A stretch of 47,822 nucleotides of DNA from Chara braunii (taxonomy: Eukaryota; Streptophyta; Charophyceae; Charales; Characeae), in assembly GCA_003427395.1 (NCBI GenBank), contig BFEA01000217.1:1008278-1056099 (forward strand), read 5' to 3'. Shown here piece after piece: positions 1-11,345 of this stretch. Each line of letters starts with the position of its first letter. Within the stretch, counting starts at the first letter, position 1. A program made the position numbers and the translations under genes. The notes below the pieces were generated by a model. That model made no database searches and was not told where the DNA came from. It worked only from the letters and a program-made list of their open reading frames with translations.

Positions 1-53
1 TTGTTTTTTTTTTTTTTTTTTTTTTTTTTTCCCCCCGGTGGGGGGGGGGGGGC

Positions 54-95
<42 letters not shown>

Positions 96-97
96 AC
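1..97. repeat. T/C/G/A homopolymer foldback
   Basis: The window opens with about 27 T, then 6 C, a short GGTG, a G run to position 52, CC, and 40 A at 55-94. The order T-C-G-A is close to an inverted repeat (T pairs with A, C with G). It may be a retroposon tail junction or an assembly or amplification artefact. Confidence 0.6.
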
Positions 98-640
98 AAC
101 CGCCGCCGGCCTGAGTTACGAACGCCTTTTCGAACTCAGGCCCTGACACAGAAACCGATGCCTGTTTTTTCTGCCCATTACGAACTCCCATGTGACATAA
201 ACGTACTTCCCCCCCCAAAAACAGTCACAGGCGCAACAAAAAAAAAAAAAAAAAAAAAAACCACGACCACCACCTCCCGTTTTTGCCAATTACTGAACCG
301 TCGTGCTTCCCACCTTACTGTTTTTCTTGCAGTTTCGAACTGGTCTTCGCCCAAGCTTGCAGTGGACTGTTATTCCTGCGAATTTGAAACTGTGCAGCAG
401 TCACCCGTGCAGTTATTTCTATTAAAAAAAAAAAAAAAAAAAAAGTTCAGAAAGCCTGCTTCTTTAGCTCGTCATGGGGACAGGCGGGATGCAGCGGGCA
501 AGGGGAAGGGTCTGAACCTCTGTGGTTAAAAAAAAAAAAAAAGTAGTAGTACTTCTGACTCTTTCTTTACTGAGCCTACAAATGCCCTGCGTGCCAGAAA
601 AAGAAGGAACCCGCAAGAAAGTCAGGCGGCGAGTGCATGT
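98..640. other. No gene; scattered poly-A tracts
   Basis: This stretch holds poly-A runs at 238-260, 424-444 and 528-542 within unremarkable sequence. The long plus-strand frame across it is mostly lysine from these runs and does not look like a protein. The spaced A-tracts could be old retroposon tails. I see no coding or RNA signal. Confidence 0.5.
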
Positions 641-670
641 CCAGGTCACAGAAAAGTGGCTGAGAAGGGT

Positions 671-720
671 ACTGGTGGTGTAAGAACAGCCACATGCTCT
701 ACCCAACTGAGCTACTCCAG
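671..720 (-). mobile_element. tRNA-like SINE head, degenerate
   Basis: Read on the minus strand, 715-696 gives TAGCTCAGTTGGGTAGAGC, a near-perfect RNA polymerase III A-box and tRNA D-arm. It is followed by CACCACCAGTA, also present after the head at 921-993, but the sequence expected to hold the B-box is missing. It is best read as a tRNA-derived SINE head with an internal deletion, not a functional tRNA gene. Confidence 0.5.
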
Positions 721-920
721 CTGACAGCCACAGCTTGCTAAGGGATGCAGGACGCTAGAGGGGGGGAGGCTTGAAGCACCAGGACATGCCAGCTATCAGC
801 CGCGGGCCCCTTTCGGAGGCCGCCCACCGCCGATTCGTTTTCTCTACGGCGCTCGGCCTCCTAAATTTTAGGAGAGGGTCAACACAGGTTCTCTCCGGTT
901 GCCTGGGGCGATGTACTTTA

Positions 921-993
921 CTGGTGGTTTGAGCCTCCACCTTGTTGTGGTTAATAGCCGCCCACTCTATCTAACTGAGCTATTCCAGCCGCT
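921..993 (-). mobile_element. tRNA-like SINE head
   Basis: On the minus strand, 983-964 reads TAGCTCAGTTAGATAGAGTG (A-box) and about 936-926 reads GGCTCAAACC (B-box-like), inside a possible T-arm with GGTGG/CCACC stems. The spacing fits a tRNA. No clean acceptor stem or anticodon stem forms, so this is a tRNA-derived SINE promoter. It shares sequence with the head at 671-720. A third, much weaker A-box-like segment lies near 1170-1205. Confidence 0.5.
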
Positions 994-1610
994 GTTTTCT
1001 GGAGATAAATGTGAAAGAGTACCAACCCCCCCCCCCCCCCATCTCCTGGCCCCCCCTGCGCATTTTTTTTCTTCTGTGGGATTGCACTTATTTCTGTCAG
1101 AAGGGCACTGTGGCCGCAAGGAATGCTTTTTGACAGGCCTCACAAGCGCAGTCTTCGTCTTTTCCCGAATAGCGGATAGGATCACCTATCTCCTTGGGCT
1201 ATCTGGTGTTGACTTTTCACCACTGTGTCAGCCAGCCCTGTTAGGTCTTCTTTACCCCGTGGTACAAGTCAAGCACTCACACTCACACTGGTCATCCGCA
1301 TTCAGTCTTATACGGCTGGCAGCGTCGTCCCCCGATTTCTTCAAGGGCCTAGAATATAATACAACGCAATTCGCCGGACAGGAAAATGGCGGGATATGAT
1401 CCAATGTAAGAAGATACGGAAAAGAAAAGGCCATGTACAATCAGAAAACAAGATGCTAGCCTCATCAGTGTAATTTTGAGTCAGAAATCGGCCAATCATG
1501 TTGTCACAAACTGAAACAGTCCCGGTCATTATTGCTGCATTTAGACTGAAAGTTGCACCAAATACGGGATATGGTCGTGGCTGTTATTTAGAACCAACGA
1601 TAGCTGACCC
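994..1610. other. No gene recognised
   Basis: Apart from a C-run near 1027-1040 and a faint A-box-like segment near 1170-1205 on the minus strand, I see no coding signature, RNA or repeat here. The plus-strand frame at 899-1399 has no recognisable domain and overlaps the SINE head. Confidence 0.4.
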
Positions 1611-1636
1611 TTTTTTTTTTTTTTTTTTTTTTTTTT
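1611..1636. repeat. Poly-T tract (26 T)
   Basis: An uninterrupted run of 26 T lies immediately before a SINE fragment. On the minus strand this is poly-A, which could be the tail of a minus-strand retroelement. It lies about 600 bp beyond the LINE ORF2 stop at 2231, so it could be the LINE tail with a later SINE in between. I cannot prove that link. Confidence 0.6.
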
Positions 1637-1650
1637 CCAAACAGCCTCCA

Positions 1651-1765
1651 GTGCTAGCGGTGCTGTTTAGAGCAGGCATCGCTACCATCCGGGGAGAGGC
1701 TCCATCTATTGGTGGGGAGCGTCACCTGCTGGAAAACGGGTCCAGAGTCCCTTACATAGTTGATA
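1651..1765 (+). mobile_element. SINE 3' fragment
   Basis: This segment is a diverged plus-strand copy of the minus-strand SINE body at 46735-46830. The shared core is CTCCATCTATTGGTGGGGAG followed by CACCTGCTGGAAA and CGGGTCCA. It ends with a short repeat of GATACAGAAT. The tRNA-like head expected about 200 bp upstream is absent, so the copy is 5'-truncated, as is usual for reverse-transcribed retroposons. Confidence 0.65.
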
Positions 1766-2230
1766 CAGAATGATACAGAATGGTACGTGGAAAAGAGGGA
1801 AATTGGATGGTGTCTGGAGGGTGCCTGCCAGCATTGATTGCTCTGGAGACCAGAGGATTGACTGAGCAGGTGTGAAACGGAAAGCATGATGGTCCCCTTC
1901 TCCTTCTTCCAACCTGTGCCAAGACAGGGTGCCGGGAGGAATCACTGGGGGGGCACCAGTAGGGATTCCTTCCATCTCCCTGCCCATCCCTCAAGAGAAA
2001 CTACCCCTCGAACACCCTGCTATCACGCACCCACATTGCATCCGGAGGGATAGGACCGAGAGGGGTCAACTTAAACAAATTAATCCGGGGCAAAACAGAA
2101 AAAAAACAGACTGCAATCCAGATAACTAAAACTCAGACCAACTCATACCAGAAAAGGACAGAGCAATAAGGATGAGGAGAAACAGGCTTAAAATGACTGG
2201 TTCTTCATCAAATCGTGAGGGCTTCGCCGG
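1766..2230 (-). other. Probable LINE 3' untranslated region
   Basis: No coding signal is visible downstream of the LINE ORF2 stop at 2231 (minus strand). The stretch most likely holds the LINE 3' UTR. There is no clear poly-A tail until the T26 run at 1611-1636. Confidence 0.35.
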
Positions 2231-5200
2231 TTACAGACATAATTCCAAGGACTGTGGGTGGCGAGGGAACGGGTCTGGAAACTCCTCTGCAGGTCTCATA
2301 GGGATGTTGGGGTCTATTATCAGCCAATCCTTAAATCTCAATCGGTAGTCCTTTGGCACCTCCTCTCCGTGGCTACCCTCCTCCCCCTCCTCTTCTTCCC
2401 AACCCCCGGTCCAGCAAACTTCCGCTACGCATCCCTCCCGGTCCCTGCCCAACCACTCCCTAGAAAACTGTAGTAGCCGTTCCCGGATGTCTTTGGATCT
2501 ATGGAGGTTGTCAAGTGTTTGCTTCGTAGTCTTCCATCTGTTCGAGAGTTCCAGTTGGAAGTGCGTTTTGAATTGTTCCACCCTTTCTTCTCCCTCTACC
2601 CGAACTTGGTCTAGAGTTAGGACGCATCGTTGCCACTATACGACCCACAAGATCGTTCCTCTGGACAGGTGGAACATGTTCAACACAAAGATGTCCTCTT
2701 GGAAGGGTGGGTAATGGCCTAATAAGATAGCGTGCCAATCCCACGGCCATGGATGCCCCGGGACCAGGTGAGGATGGTTGCGGGGCATTGAAGGAATATA
2801 TGCTCGATTGTCTCTGCTCTCTTTCTAGCCGGAAAACCCAGCAAGCATCGAGAGCACCAAGGGAGTGCACGGCCTTGTTGTTCTAAATGCGAGTGATCAA
2901 TCAACCAGTCGTTGGTTGGTAGGCACCGATGCAAAATCTGCCACTGCAGAGATGTAATTTTCGCTGGTTTAAACTTGGTGTCGCAGAACCATCATATTGG
3001 TGTGAGAAGGTGAATTTCCACATTAAGATGCTTTTGCCATCGGTCGATCACTGTGTCTTTTAGGCAGCGCTTTACTCTGAGCATACGATACGTTACTTTT
3101 ACTGAGAGCCCCGACAGTGTTTTGAGTTTGGGTTGTTGTGGGCTGTTTCGTGGGTCAGGGTTCCAGACCCATTCCAAAGGATCTATGGGAAGGGCCTCTA
3201 TGGCTATCTCTGGAAAGAAAGCCCGCCGGTTCTCTCCGTCCTCTAGTACCCAGATTCTGTGTAGATCATCCTTCTGAGTGTATTGGAAGGGGTCACGGCT
3301 TCCTACCAATCTCCCATTTTTTTCTACGCTGTGCCATTCAATCAGCGCATCCTCCGACCGGATTAGGTGAGTCAGGCCTACCGTGTTGACACTTCCTTCT
3401 TTGGCTACCCAATCCCCCTCCTTCAACCTCCTACCTTTGCAAAGGATGGTCCACCACCCTACCGGGAGTGCCTCCGTTATTTCCGCAAAAGCCGCTTCTA
3501 CGTTATGACAATACCTCAGTTCCTCCCTCATTCTCTCCAGACTCTTTCAGTCTTTCCTCTCCTTGTCCCAGAGGTCACCCACTCTCGTCACTTCATTCTT
3601 CACCCATCCTTTCCATGGGGTGTCGGTGCTACAAAAAATTTGGCTCTGTTCGTTGGTGATCCAACGGTTTCCAAAGAGGGGTTGCCGTGCCACCTCCTCC
3701 CATCTGTCTAGGTGTGGGCGATTCGGGGGGAGGGGGTTTCCTCCAGATTTTTAGCATTCGGGGGGAGGGGGTTTCCTCCAGGAACGTCGTGGTACTCTCC
3801 AATAACAATCGTCTAACCATTGGAGAGGGTGGACAGATGGTGGGGCCTCGGGGGCAAGACGGGCGATTTGTTACAGTGCTAGCGGTCTCCACACTAACTG
3901 GTTTTCGAAGATCAGGCGTATCACCCATTGTAGACTGAGGGCTTGAGATTCACCGAGGGGGTCTAGGATATCGAGGCCTCACTTTGGCTTGGGTTAGATA
4001 ACTGAGTCTCATGCCACTCGACTTATAGCGTGGGGATTTTCACTGTCTCCTCTCCATAGGTAGGCTGCCACTTTCCTCTTCATGGTCTTTAGGGCCTCAG
4101 GGCTCAGTGGCCAAATAATCGATTTGTACCACAGGGTGGCTAAAACGACGTTATTGATCACCAGGGCACGTCCGAAGAGTGATGTGTGCTGGTGGTTCCA
4201 TTGAGAGAGTTTAGCAAAAGTCGGGCCTAATAACCATCCGTCGTTCTCGGGGGATTTACCTAGCACTGTCATCTTGAACCCCAGGATTCAGATGGGGGAT
4301 TCAGGGGTCACCCAAGTGATGTAGTGTCCTTCCGGGGGCCGGCCCCCTTGGTGATGGAGCCACCATCCTATTGTCTTCTGTCCCCAATTTACGGCCATGT
4401 CAGAGAGGGTGCAAAAGAGGGTCATTAGCCTGTATAACGCCCAAGTGATGTTCTGTTCTGTAGCGTATGCCATAATTGTAAGGTCATCTGCAAAAAGCGA
4501 GCGGACCGAAACTGCTTCCTTGGGGATGCCGGTTATCTGAATTCTCTTTAAGTCCTTGCTCTGACGAAGGTTGGCAGTCGTTGGCTGCTAACGCTTCCAT
4601 TATGATGATGAATAAGAAGGGGGCAATGGGGTCCCCTTGTCTAACAGAACGCTGCAGTCTTATCTCTGGGGCCAGAGACCCGTTTATCTGGACGCTCGTG
4701 GTGGCGCTCTGGTGCAAGATGCGCACCCACCGCCGAAAGTTGTTGCCAAAATTCAGTTTTTTCAGGCACTTGTCTAGGAAAATCCAGTCTATGTGGTCAT
4801 AGGCTTTTTCAAAATCAATGAAGATGAATGCGGCATTGTTTTTGGACTGGTGTGTCAGGCTAATCATCTCATTGACAAGGAGTATGTTTTCTTGGATGTT
4901 CCGGTTGCGCATGAAACCCGTCTGAGCCGGGTGGATGATGTCTTCCATCACGTCAATCATTCGATTGGCCAGACCTTTTAACGGCATCTTATATACTACT
5001 GTCAGGAGTGTGATGGGACGATAGTTTCTGATGTTCATTTTGTCTCTTTTTTTGTGAAGCAGCAATAGTACCCCTTGCCCTACTAATTCCCCCAACTCTC
5101 CTGAATCCAAACTGCCCTATAGAACCGCAGTAGGTCTTCACTCAAGAGGGGTCACATGGTCTCTCAGAATTCCTTGGGGAAGCCGTCTAGGCCTGGGGTT

Positions 5201-6724
5201 TTCTCTTTCTCCATTTGCATGAGTGCCGTCCAAATTTCCTCTTTGGAGATCCATCTGTCCAAATGGTCTTTCTGAGTCAAAGAGAGGTGGCCCTCCATTG
5301 GGCGTAGGAATTCCTCCAGTTCTCTTACGTGGGTTGTCTCCTGCTGTTGGGGAATGTGGGAGGAGAAGAGGTCTTTGTAAAAGGCTCTGGCAATCCTTAC
5401 ACAGTGCGCTGTGGTGGTGGTTAAGTCTTCAGTCACTGGGTCCAAAAAGGCTTTGATGGTAGTAGGGTGTGATCTTAGAGAAGCTAGGCTGAAGAAATGG
5501 GAGTCCATAGTACCTTCCGTAGTCCATTTCGCCAATTTGCCTCGAATTCTAAAGCGATGTTGTGCAAGTTGGAGAAGTTGGTCCTGCAATCTTTGAATGT
5601 CCGGGATGTGCTCGTTAGAGTTGTCCTGGTAGACCAGGTTGTGAAGTCTTATGTGAACATCCATTTTGTGTGCTTGTCGTCTACTTGCCAATAATTTCGA
5701 GTATTCCTTACATTTCCTGGTTAGGAAGAAGAGCCTGTTGGTGAACCATCGCACTTCCGAGTCGAAAGAGTTTTTCTGGTCTCTCCAAAAGTTTCAGACC
5801 TCGCGGACGTATGTCTGGAACGATTTGTCTTTAAGTAGGGAGGTATTGAGATTGTAGTATCCGGGCCCTTGGTCCGAACATTTGCGGAAGGAGAAAATGG
5901 CCCCACATGTGCAGTGGTCAAGGCCGGGGTGGGGGCTCTGTGGAAGGATGGTAGAAAGTTGTAAGGCATTCTGAATTTCCTGCGAGAGCAGGATCAGGTC
6001 AATTCGTGATTTTGAGTGTCTTTGTTGATCGTTGGTGCAATGACAGGTGTAGGTCTTTGCTGTCGGATGCAAAAGTTTGTAAGCATCCACCGGGTCGAGG
6101 GCTTCGCAAAGGTCTGCCATTGCTCTTTCATCTTCTTCTACATAGTTTGGGCAGGGATCACGAGATCCCCATCTGTCGATCCCTCTATCCGGAGCTGCGT
6201 TAAAATCGCCAGCGACGACCAGGGACTCCTTGTGGTGCAAGGGTCTGAAGGTGGGTGAAGAAAGCCGCTCTTTCTGCAGTTGTGTTGGGGGCATAAATGC
6301 ACAGGATGTTGATTAATTCTAACTCCAGCATTCCGAGAATCGATACCCACCTCCCCTGTTCTTCGTCTGCTACCCAATTAACCACCTCTAATCGAAACCC
6401 GGGTGGGATCCAGATAGCTACCCCTGCCGACCCCGGTATCTTCGCGTGCGCCCTGTGGGTCTGATGGGGCCAAACTGTTTTATGGGCCCGATGGTGTTCT
6501 GGTTTATCCAATAGGTGAGTTTCCTGAATAGAGATGATGTCGGGTCACGTCTTGTCTCCCACTCCTTTCAGCTGGTCCCATATTGCTTGCCTTTTCGAGG
6601 GGTTGAAGGAGGCCAATCCGTTTACGTTGAGGATCCTTAGATCAAGATCTGCATTTCGGAGGCAGTGCTTCCACTGTGGATTCCTGCAGTACAATATGTC
6701 AATATCGTCCATTTTAGCAGTCAT
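2231..6724 (-). pseudogene. LINE ORF2: APE endonuclease and reverse transcriptase
   Basis: ORF2 probably starts at the ATG at 6724. The APE endonuclease (about 6700-5790) shows LRILNVNGL, DIISIQETHL, AGDFNAAPD and SRIDLIL, the strand that nicks target DNA. The RT follows with KTPGLDGFP (5182-5202), NYRPITLL, FIDFEKAYD, VRQGDPIAPFLF and the catalytic FADD (4483-4494). A post-RT domain (4272-4009) carries HTSLFGRALVINNV and KVAAYLWRGD. A zf-RVT zinc domain (2934-2719) carries WCSRC and ETIEHIFLQCP. Breaks include TGA at 5164 and 5152, a TGA in the endonuclease start, a frameshift near 4560 and a 35-bp tandem duplication at 3721. The roughly 1,500-codon span is somewhat long for the family. Confidence 0.85.
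3721..3781. repeat. 35-bp tandem duplication inside LINE ORF2
   Basis: ATTCGGGGGGAGGGGG and the following bases to TTAGC (35 bp at 3721-3755) are followed by a second copy at 3756-3781 covering the first 26 bp. Since 35 is not a multiple of three, it shifts the ORF2 frame between the post-RT and zf-RVT regions. Slippage on the G-rich tract is a likely cause. Confidence 0.8.
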
Positions 6725-6743
6725 GTCGCTTCGTCCTCCCTAT

Positions 6744-8221
6744 CTAAACTCGTGTCCATGGTCTGACGGACCAGTCTGTTGTACATAGTAGCCCGTTTTG
6801 GAGGACCTTTGATAAACAAGTAAAAAGGTCCTCCTCCGACCAAAAGGAGTTGGCTTTCACTTGCTGGAGGGAGAGGTCCATCAGAGCTCCGTGGCAGAAC
6901 CATTTTAAGTTTGAATCTTTGTCCTCTTCGAAGAGGACATACAGGTCTGTGGTAGCGACCCTCATCAAGCCATCAAATTGAGGGAGGGTTGCAAGGATTC
7001 CTGCTGCGTAGTGTTGGCTTAGAAAAGAATCCGTTTTTTTCTTAAAATCACTGTCACGCGGGCCAGGAAGGGACCAAATATTGTAAAAGCCCCATTCTGG
7101 CAGCGTAAACCCTCCCGGCACCGGGGAGAGCCAAATCTCCATCCTATCCCCCGCATACCTCAGAGGAATGACTGTCACCCCCTCTTTCTGTAGTAGGTTC
7201 TTCTCGTATTGGCCTACCTCTACCATGTGCCTGAGTTTTTTGTGGCGCAGAAGACCAGAGTGGAAATCAGCCTGCACCATTGATCGATTCTCTCCACACT
7301 CTCCCTGAGGAGGTTGTTGTTGCACGGGGGAATGAAATTGCTGGGTCGCCAGATGGCGGATCCGCTAGAAAATTTCGAGGCAGGTGATGTGTGGAGGGGG
7401 GCCCTCCTCTAGGGCTTTACGCAGGGTCGGGCTCTTGTCCAATAGGGTGAAAAGTTGGGTATAAGAGCAATCCCAAAAATCATGTGTAGCACCTGGGTGC
7501 TGGGCCTGGAAACCGTCTACCAGCCAGTCAGCAATGGATCTGAGTTTCTGTTTCGTATCCATTTCGGTTGGGGGGGCGTCAGTATCAACCTGATGGTCGA
7601 TATCCATAGCAGTTATGTCTGGGGGGGGGGAAGGGGGACCGAAGGCTCCTCAATTTCCATCGGCTGCGAGCCAAAGGCCCCTTCGAGATAATCTTCTGTG
7701 GTGGTATCTTCTGGGGCAGGTGCTCGATGCTCCTTTTTGCCCCTAGAACCCCTCCCCCTCCCTTCTGACTGCCCGACCTTCTCCCTTATCCCTTTCCTTG
7801 CCGAATTTTTATGTTGTTGGTCCACACTTTGCTGATTACCTTCATTTGGTTGCTCGTCGGAGAGTTTGGCTGGCTGGTGATGTGTTGTTTGGGTTCCTTT
7901 TGGCGGTGCCTGAAAATGAGCCGCAGAGATTTTGAACAGCCTCTAGAGTATCTTAGCCCATTGTATTTGGTCGGGCGGACCTTGTCCCAGAATGTGCTTC
8001 ACCATCTCGTTGTTCTCGAGGGCTCCCTTTAACTGTGCATGTGCCTGGGGCCAGAAATGAGTCGGGGCCTCTATATGCAGAGATTGCAGAACTGTCATAA
8101 TCCAATCTGCAATTATGAGTGTTGAAGGGTTGGAGTTCTGCACGAGTTCAAGGGTCGTCTGATTGTCCTTCCCTTCCCCACTCCATTCCAGCAGATTGGT
8201 ATAGGGGTCCCTCGTTTCCAT
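6744..8221 (-). pseudogene. Extra LINE ORF with threefold repeated domain
   Basis: Between ORF1 and ORF2 lies about 1.48 kb of minus-strand coding-like sequence that I cannot assign to a known family. It starts at an ATG at 8221 and ends with TAG at 6744-6746, 20 bp before the ORF2 ATG. A domain of about 55 residues occurs near 8130-7943 (IADWI...FWPQ...GPPDQI), again near 7540-7365 (IADWL...FWDC...GPPPHI), and in degenerate form near 6870-6780 (LMDLSLQQ...FWSEEDLF). A charged, proline-rich linker (7825-7613) separates the first two. Breaks are TAG at 7943, TAG at 7365 and a frameshift at the G10 run near 7621-7630. It could be an extended ORF1 or separate small proteins. Confidence 0.5.
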
Positions 8222-9937
8222 ACCAGACTAATTATGGATGGCGGTAAACATGTCGTTTTCGTTTCGTTGTGTTGGGACTGTTGGGCCTGTCGTCTTTCCT
8301 GGGACTGTGCTTCCGAAGTTGTTACCTCTTCTCCATCTGGCCCTCCTGATTCTATCGACGTCACTACCCCTCCCTCCTCCGTCCCTTCTGACTCAGTGGC
8401 CAACAGGGCGAATCTGTTTGCTTTCTCCTCCTTGTTCTTCTCGGTGGCCCGGGGTAGTGGACCACCACGCTTCCCTTTTTGCGGGGTTTGTGGTTGCAGC
8501 GGGTTCCCTTGTTCCTTCAGATAATCCTTCCAGAACGGTCCCAATTGTCTCCCTCCTTGCTTGTCTTGTTCTGCCACTTCCCCGGTCCCCTGTAAGGCGG
8601 GAGAGGCCCCCTGCGGCTGTAAGTGTGATTCCACCGTCCTTGGGGGTATCCAGATTGGTGGGGGTTTAGAGACCCCATTGGGTTCCCCCGCTCTATCCCA
8701 TACCCAACCGATAACTTTCCCTCCTTTGTCTGGTTTGTGGGCGTGGACCCACCCTTCGTGCCCGGGGGCTGGGGTCAATGGTGCGCCAGTGTGTGCTTCT
8801 AAAAGGGTCTTGGACTAGTCACCCGGTGGCCCTGACCTGGTTGACTAGATGGTGAGAGCAAGCTGGGTCGGTGTATAAGTGCCCATAAGCTTGACACTTA
8901 AAACACCAAGGTCGTAACTTGTGGGCCATATGAATCTTGTATTCCTTTTCCCCGACCCGAAAGGGGATGATGTCATCCACCGAGAAGGGGTGCCCTTCAG
9001 GGAGGTCTATTGCCAGCATAAGGTAGTCATCCCTTCTAGCGACGTGGGGTGGGAGTGGATCGATGAAGTCGATGATGTCAAATTTTTCGCCGAAATCCTG
9101 AACAAAAGCTGTCTGGATTTCAATAGGGATGTGTCGAAATTCTATCCAAAAATCCTCCGACATCATTTTCTCCCTTCTCTCTTCCGGGGGTTGACGTTTC
9201 GGGGGGGGGCATGGGTAGATTCGTACCTCAGACCTTTCACAGCGGATAGATCTCCAGCTGTCCATTGTTTGCTTGTCCGTTTCATATCTGCAGATGGCAG
9301 TGACCGTAGATGTCGAAATAGGATGGAGAAGAAAAAGGTCTTGCGCTTCCTCCATGTTTCCTTTAAGGGAGGCGAGCCTTTTCTGTATCCAACCTACTTT
9401 GTCATTTGCAGATTTGAATGCGGCATCATCATGAAATACCCAATTACTTGCATGTTTTATATACAACTTGTTCCTATCTTTGACCTTTTCCACTACGAGG
9501 GATTTGACCAGTAAGGATTTCCCTTTCTGATTAATTATCTTGGGCTCAGATGGGGTCAAGAGCTTTGCCAGAAAGAAGGCACCTGCCGGCGATAGAATGT
9601 CTAAGGGAATCTTCCACTCCCGCCCCTCCCCTTCCTTTGTCTTTCTTTGTACTGCAATTGTTTGTCTCACGCGTGGCCTGCGTAGGCGAGCCACCCATGA
9701 GGGGGAGGGGGGGGGATGGGATATGTAGGGGGGTTTGGGGGTGGAAGGTTGGGGGTCGTCTTGTGCTTTTGTCTGTTGGGAAGCCGGAGAGACTTCCCCT
9801 GATGTCCATTGTATCCCTCTCGCCAATCTGTTGTCTGCATGCTGTCTCATGGCTCCCCTATACAACAGGGTGGAATCGAGTTTTTTGTGGGCCCTTTGAT
9901 GCTTGGGCCCTGTTTTTGGACCCTTGTTACTTTTCAT
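8113..9937 (-). pseudogene. LINE ORF1, zinc-knuckle RNA-binding protein
   Basis: The first 372 codons (9937-8819) start at an ATG and run to a stop. A basic, proline-rich N-terminus is followed by a DUF4283-like region (FWIEFRHIPIEIQ and a VGEKEYKIHMAHKLRPW strand) and a zinc knuckle CFKCQAYGHLYTDPAC (CX2CX4HX6C). The C-terminal half continues in another frame (8778-8113), with the ORF1-tail motif RFALLATESEGTEEGG, so one frameshift lies near 8800. Such proteins bind LINE RNA in the transposition complex. The tail overlaps the start of the next ORF (ATG at 8221) by about 100 bases in a different frame. Confidence 0.7.
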
Positions 9938-10840
9938 GGTGGTGCGTCACACACCTCCCTCCCTCTGTTCCCGAGGCTGACTGAGATGCTTTTGTGGAGG
10001 TAGCCGAAGGCGGGGACGAGGATCAGAGTCGAGGGGCAGTAGACCCCTCTTCTCTCTTTGACCCCCCTAAACCCCCTCCATCCACTCTCTGCCTCCTCCC
10101 TGTCGACGCCCCTTCCGTCTCTTTCCTCAGTATGCAGTATCTGCCGATGATGAATTCCTTAATACCACCCCCCCCAGTTGTGCGCTACTTTGAAGTCCCG
10201 GTCAATGATCAACCACCGTGCCTACCTCTTTTACGGACGTATGTGGCAGGAGCGAATGGATGAGATGAGTGACTCTCCGATCGATCGTTGACGAGGGGGA
10301 CCTGAGGGGGGTGAGGGTCTGAGTCAGATAGGGAAGCGATAATCGGGTGGGCGGTGGGCGGATTATCTCGTGGAAATATTGTTTGTCTTTTTTTTTATTT
10401 TCAACTGATGCAAAGCCCCCACGGGCTCTCGGAATTGTTCTTTCGTCTTTTCATAATTTCCTTTTTTGTAATTAGGACTTAGGCTAGGGATTTAGGTACT
10501 CTGAATTTTCACTGCGCCACGCTCCTTGCTTGCACGCATCTAGCCGCGCTAGGAATTGGGCTCTAACTAGACCGCGCCCTTAATCTTACGTGTAACTGTA
10601 ATTTTGGCGGGCACAATTGTAACTGTATCTCTCTTCTTGCTCTCGTCTTCTTCCCGCCTCCTTTCTCCAGGCCATACATGCGCCTCCCCACGACCTGATT
10701 GGCCAAGACGTTGCATGCTCATATCGATGCGAGGAGAGTGGCTACGTCCCCCATGTCGCGGCCTGGCCATGCAGAACGTAGGCACTTCCTCCTTCCCGCC
10801 CCCCCCACCTCTCACTTAGGCCTAATTCTGTATCTTTCGC
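9938..10840. other. Possible LINE 5' leader, then no gene
   Basis: Upstream of LINE ORF1 (minus-strand start at 9937) there is GC-rich, partly pyrimidine-rich sequence to about 10370 that may be the LINE 5' UTR. From there to 10840 I see no coding or structured feature. The T-rich stretch near 10388-10402 could mark an element boundary. Confidence 0.3.
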
Positions 10841-10950
10841 GCAAGCATGCATGCTATAAGTTCTGCAAGCGCGATTAGATTGCTCTCTATGAACTTTGGA
10901 GTTAGCGCGATCAGTGAGGATCGGCTAACAAGTCAGCTTGAGAGGTGAGT
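10840..10950 (+). promoter_or_regulatory. Promoter-like segment with splice-donor-like GTGAGT
   Basis: The plus strand shows GCATGCATGC (an RY-type motif) next to CTATAAGTT at about 10851-10861. About 90 bp later AGAG/GTGAGT at 10941-10950 has a perfect splice-donor consensus. Together these could be a core promoter, a short 5' UTR exon and an intron start, with the (GA)n tract inside the intron. All are short motifs that can occur by chance. Confidence 0.2.
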
Positions 10951-11124
10951 CGACGAGAGATTTGGACGATCCGACGAGCTGGTGTCGGGTATGCGGGGTT
11001 GACGTGAGGGGCCGCGACGGACTGTGGCGCACGAGCGAACCTGGCTTGCATGCTCGGACCAAGCGGGGTGACAACTCTGTGTTGATACGTGGCGACGGAC
11101 TGCCCGTATCGGGGGTGTAGAGCG

Positions 11125-11127
<3 letters not shown>

Positions 11128-11216
<89 letters not shown>

Positions 11217-11297
11217 NNNNNNNNNNNNNNNNNNNNNNNNNNNNNNNNNNNNNNNNNNNNNNNNNNNNNNNNNNNNNNNNNNNNNNNNNNNNNNNNN

Positions 11298-11341
<44 letters not shown>
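11128..11341. repeat. (GA)n microsatellite with 81-N assembly gap
   Basis: An uninterrupted GA dinucleotide repeat runs from about 11128 to 11216. It is followed by 81 N (11217-11297) and resumes to about 11341. The gap almost certainly represents unsequenced GA repeat, and its true length is unknown. Confidence 0.95.

Positions 11342-11345
<4 letters not shown>

Larger units (their letters stand above)
2231..9937 (-). mobile_element. L1-like LINE, near full length, decayed
   Basis: A non-LTR retrotransposon occupies this interval on the minus strand. In order it has ORF1 with a CCHC knuckle, an extra ORF, and ORF2 with APE-type endonuclease, reverse transcriptase and a zf-RVT C-terminal zinc domain. 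This layout matches plant L1-clade LINEs, which copy themselves by target-primed reverse transcription. The coordinates are the coding extent; true ends are not defined because target-site duplications and a definite tail could not be seen. Frameshifts and premature stops make it inactive. Confidence 0.85.

Noticed and set aside
38-529. Plus-strand frame with long lysine runs
   Set aside because: It is produced by poly-A tracts; the sequence between them has no protein-like features.
8921-9514. Long plus-strand frame of 197 codons
   Set aside because: It is antisense to LINE ORF1, which has a zinc knuckle and family motifs; the plus frame has none.
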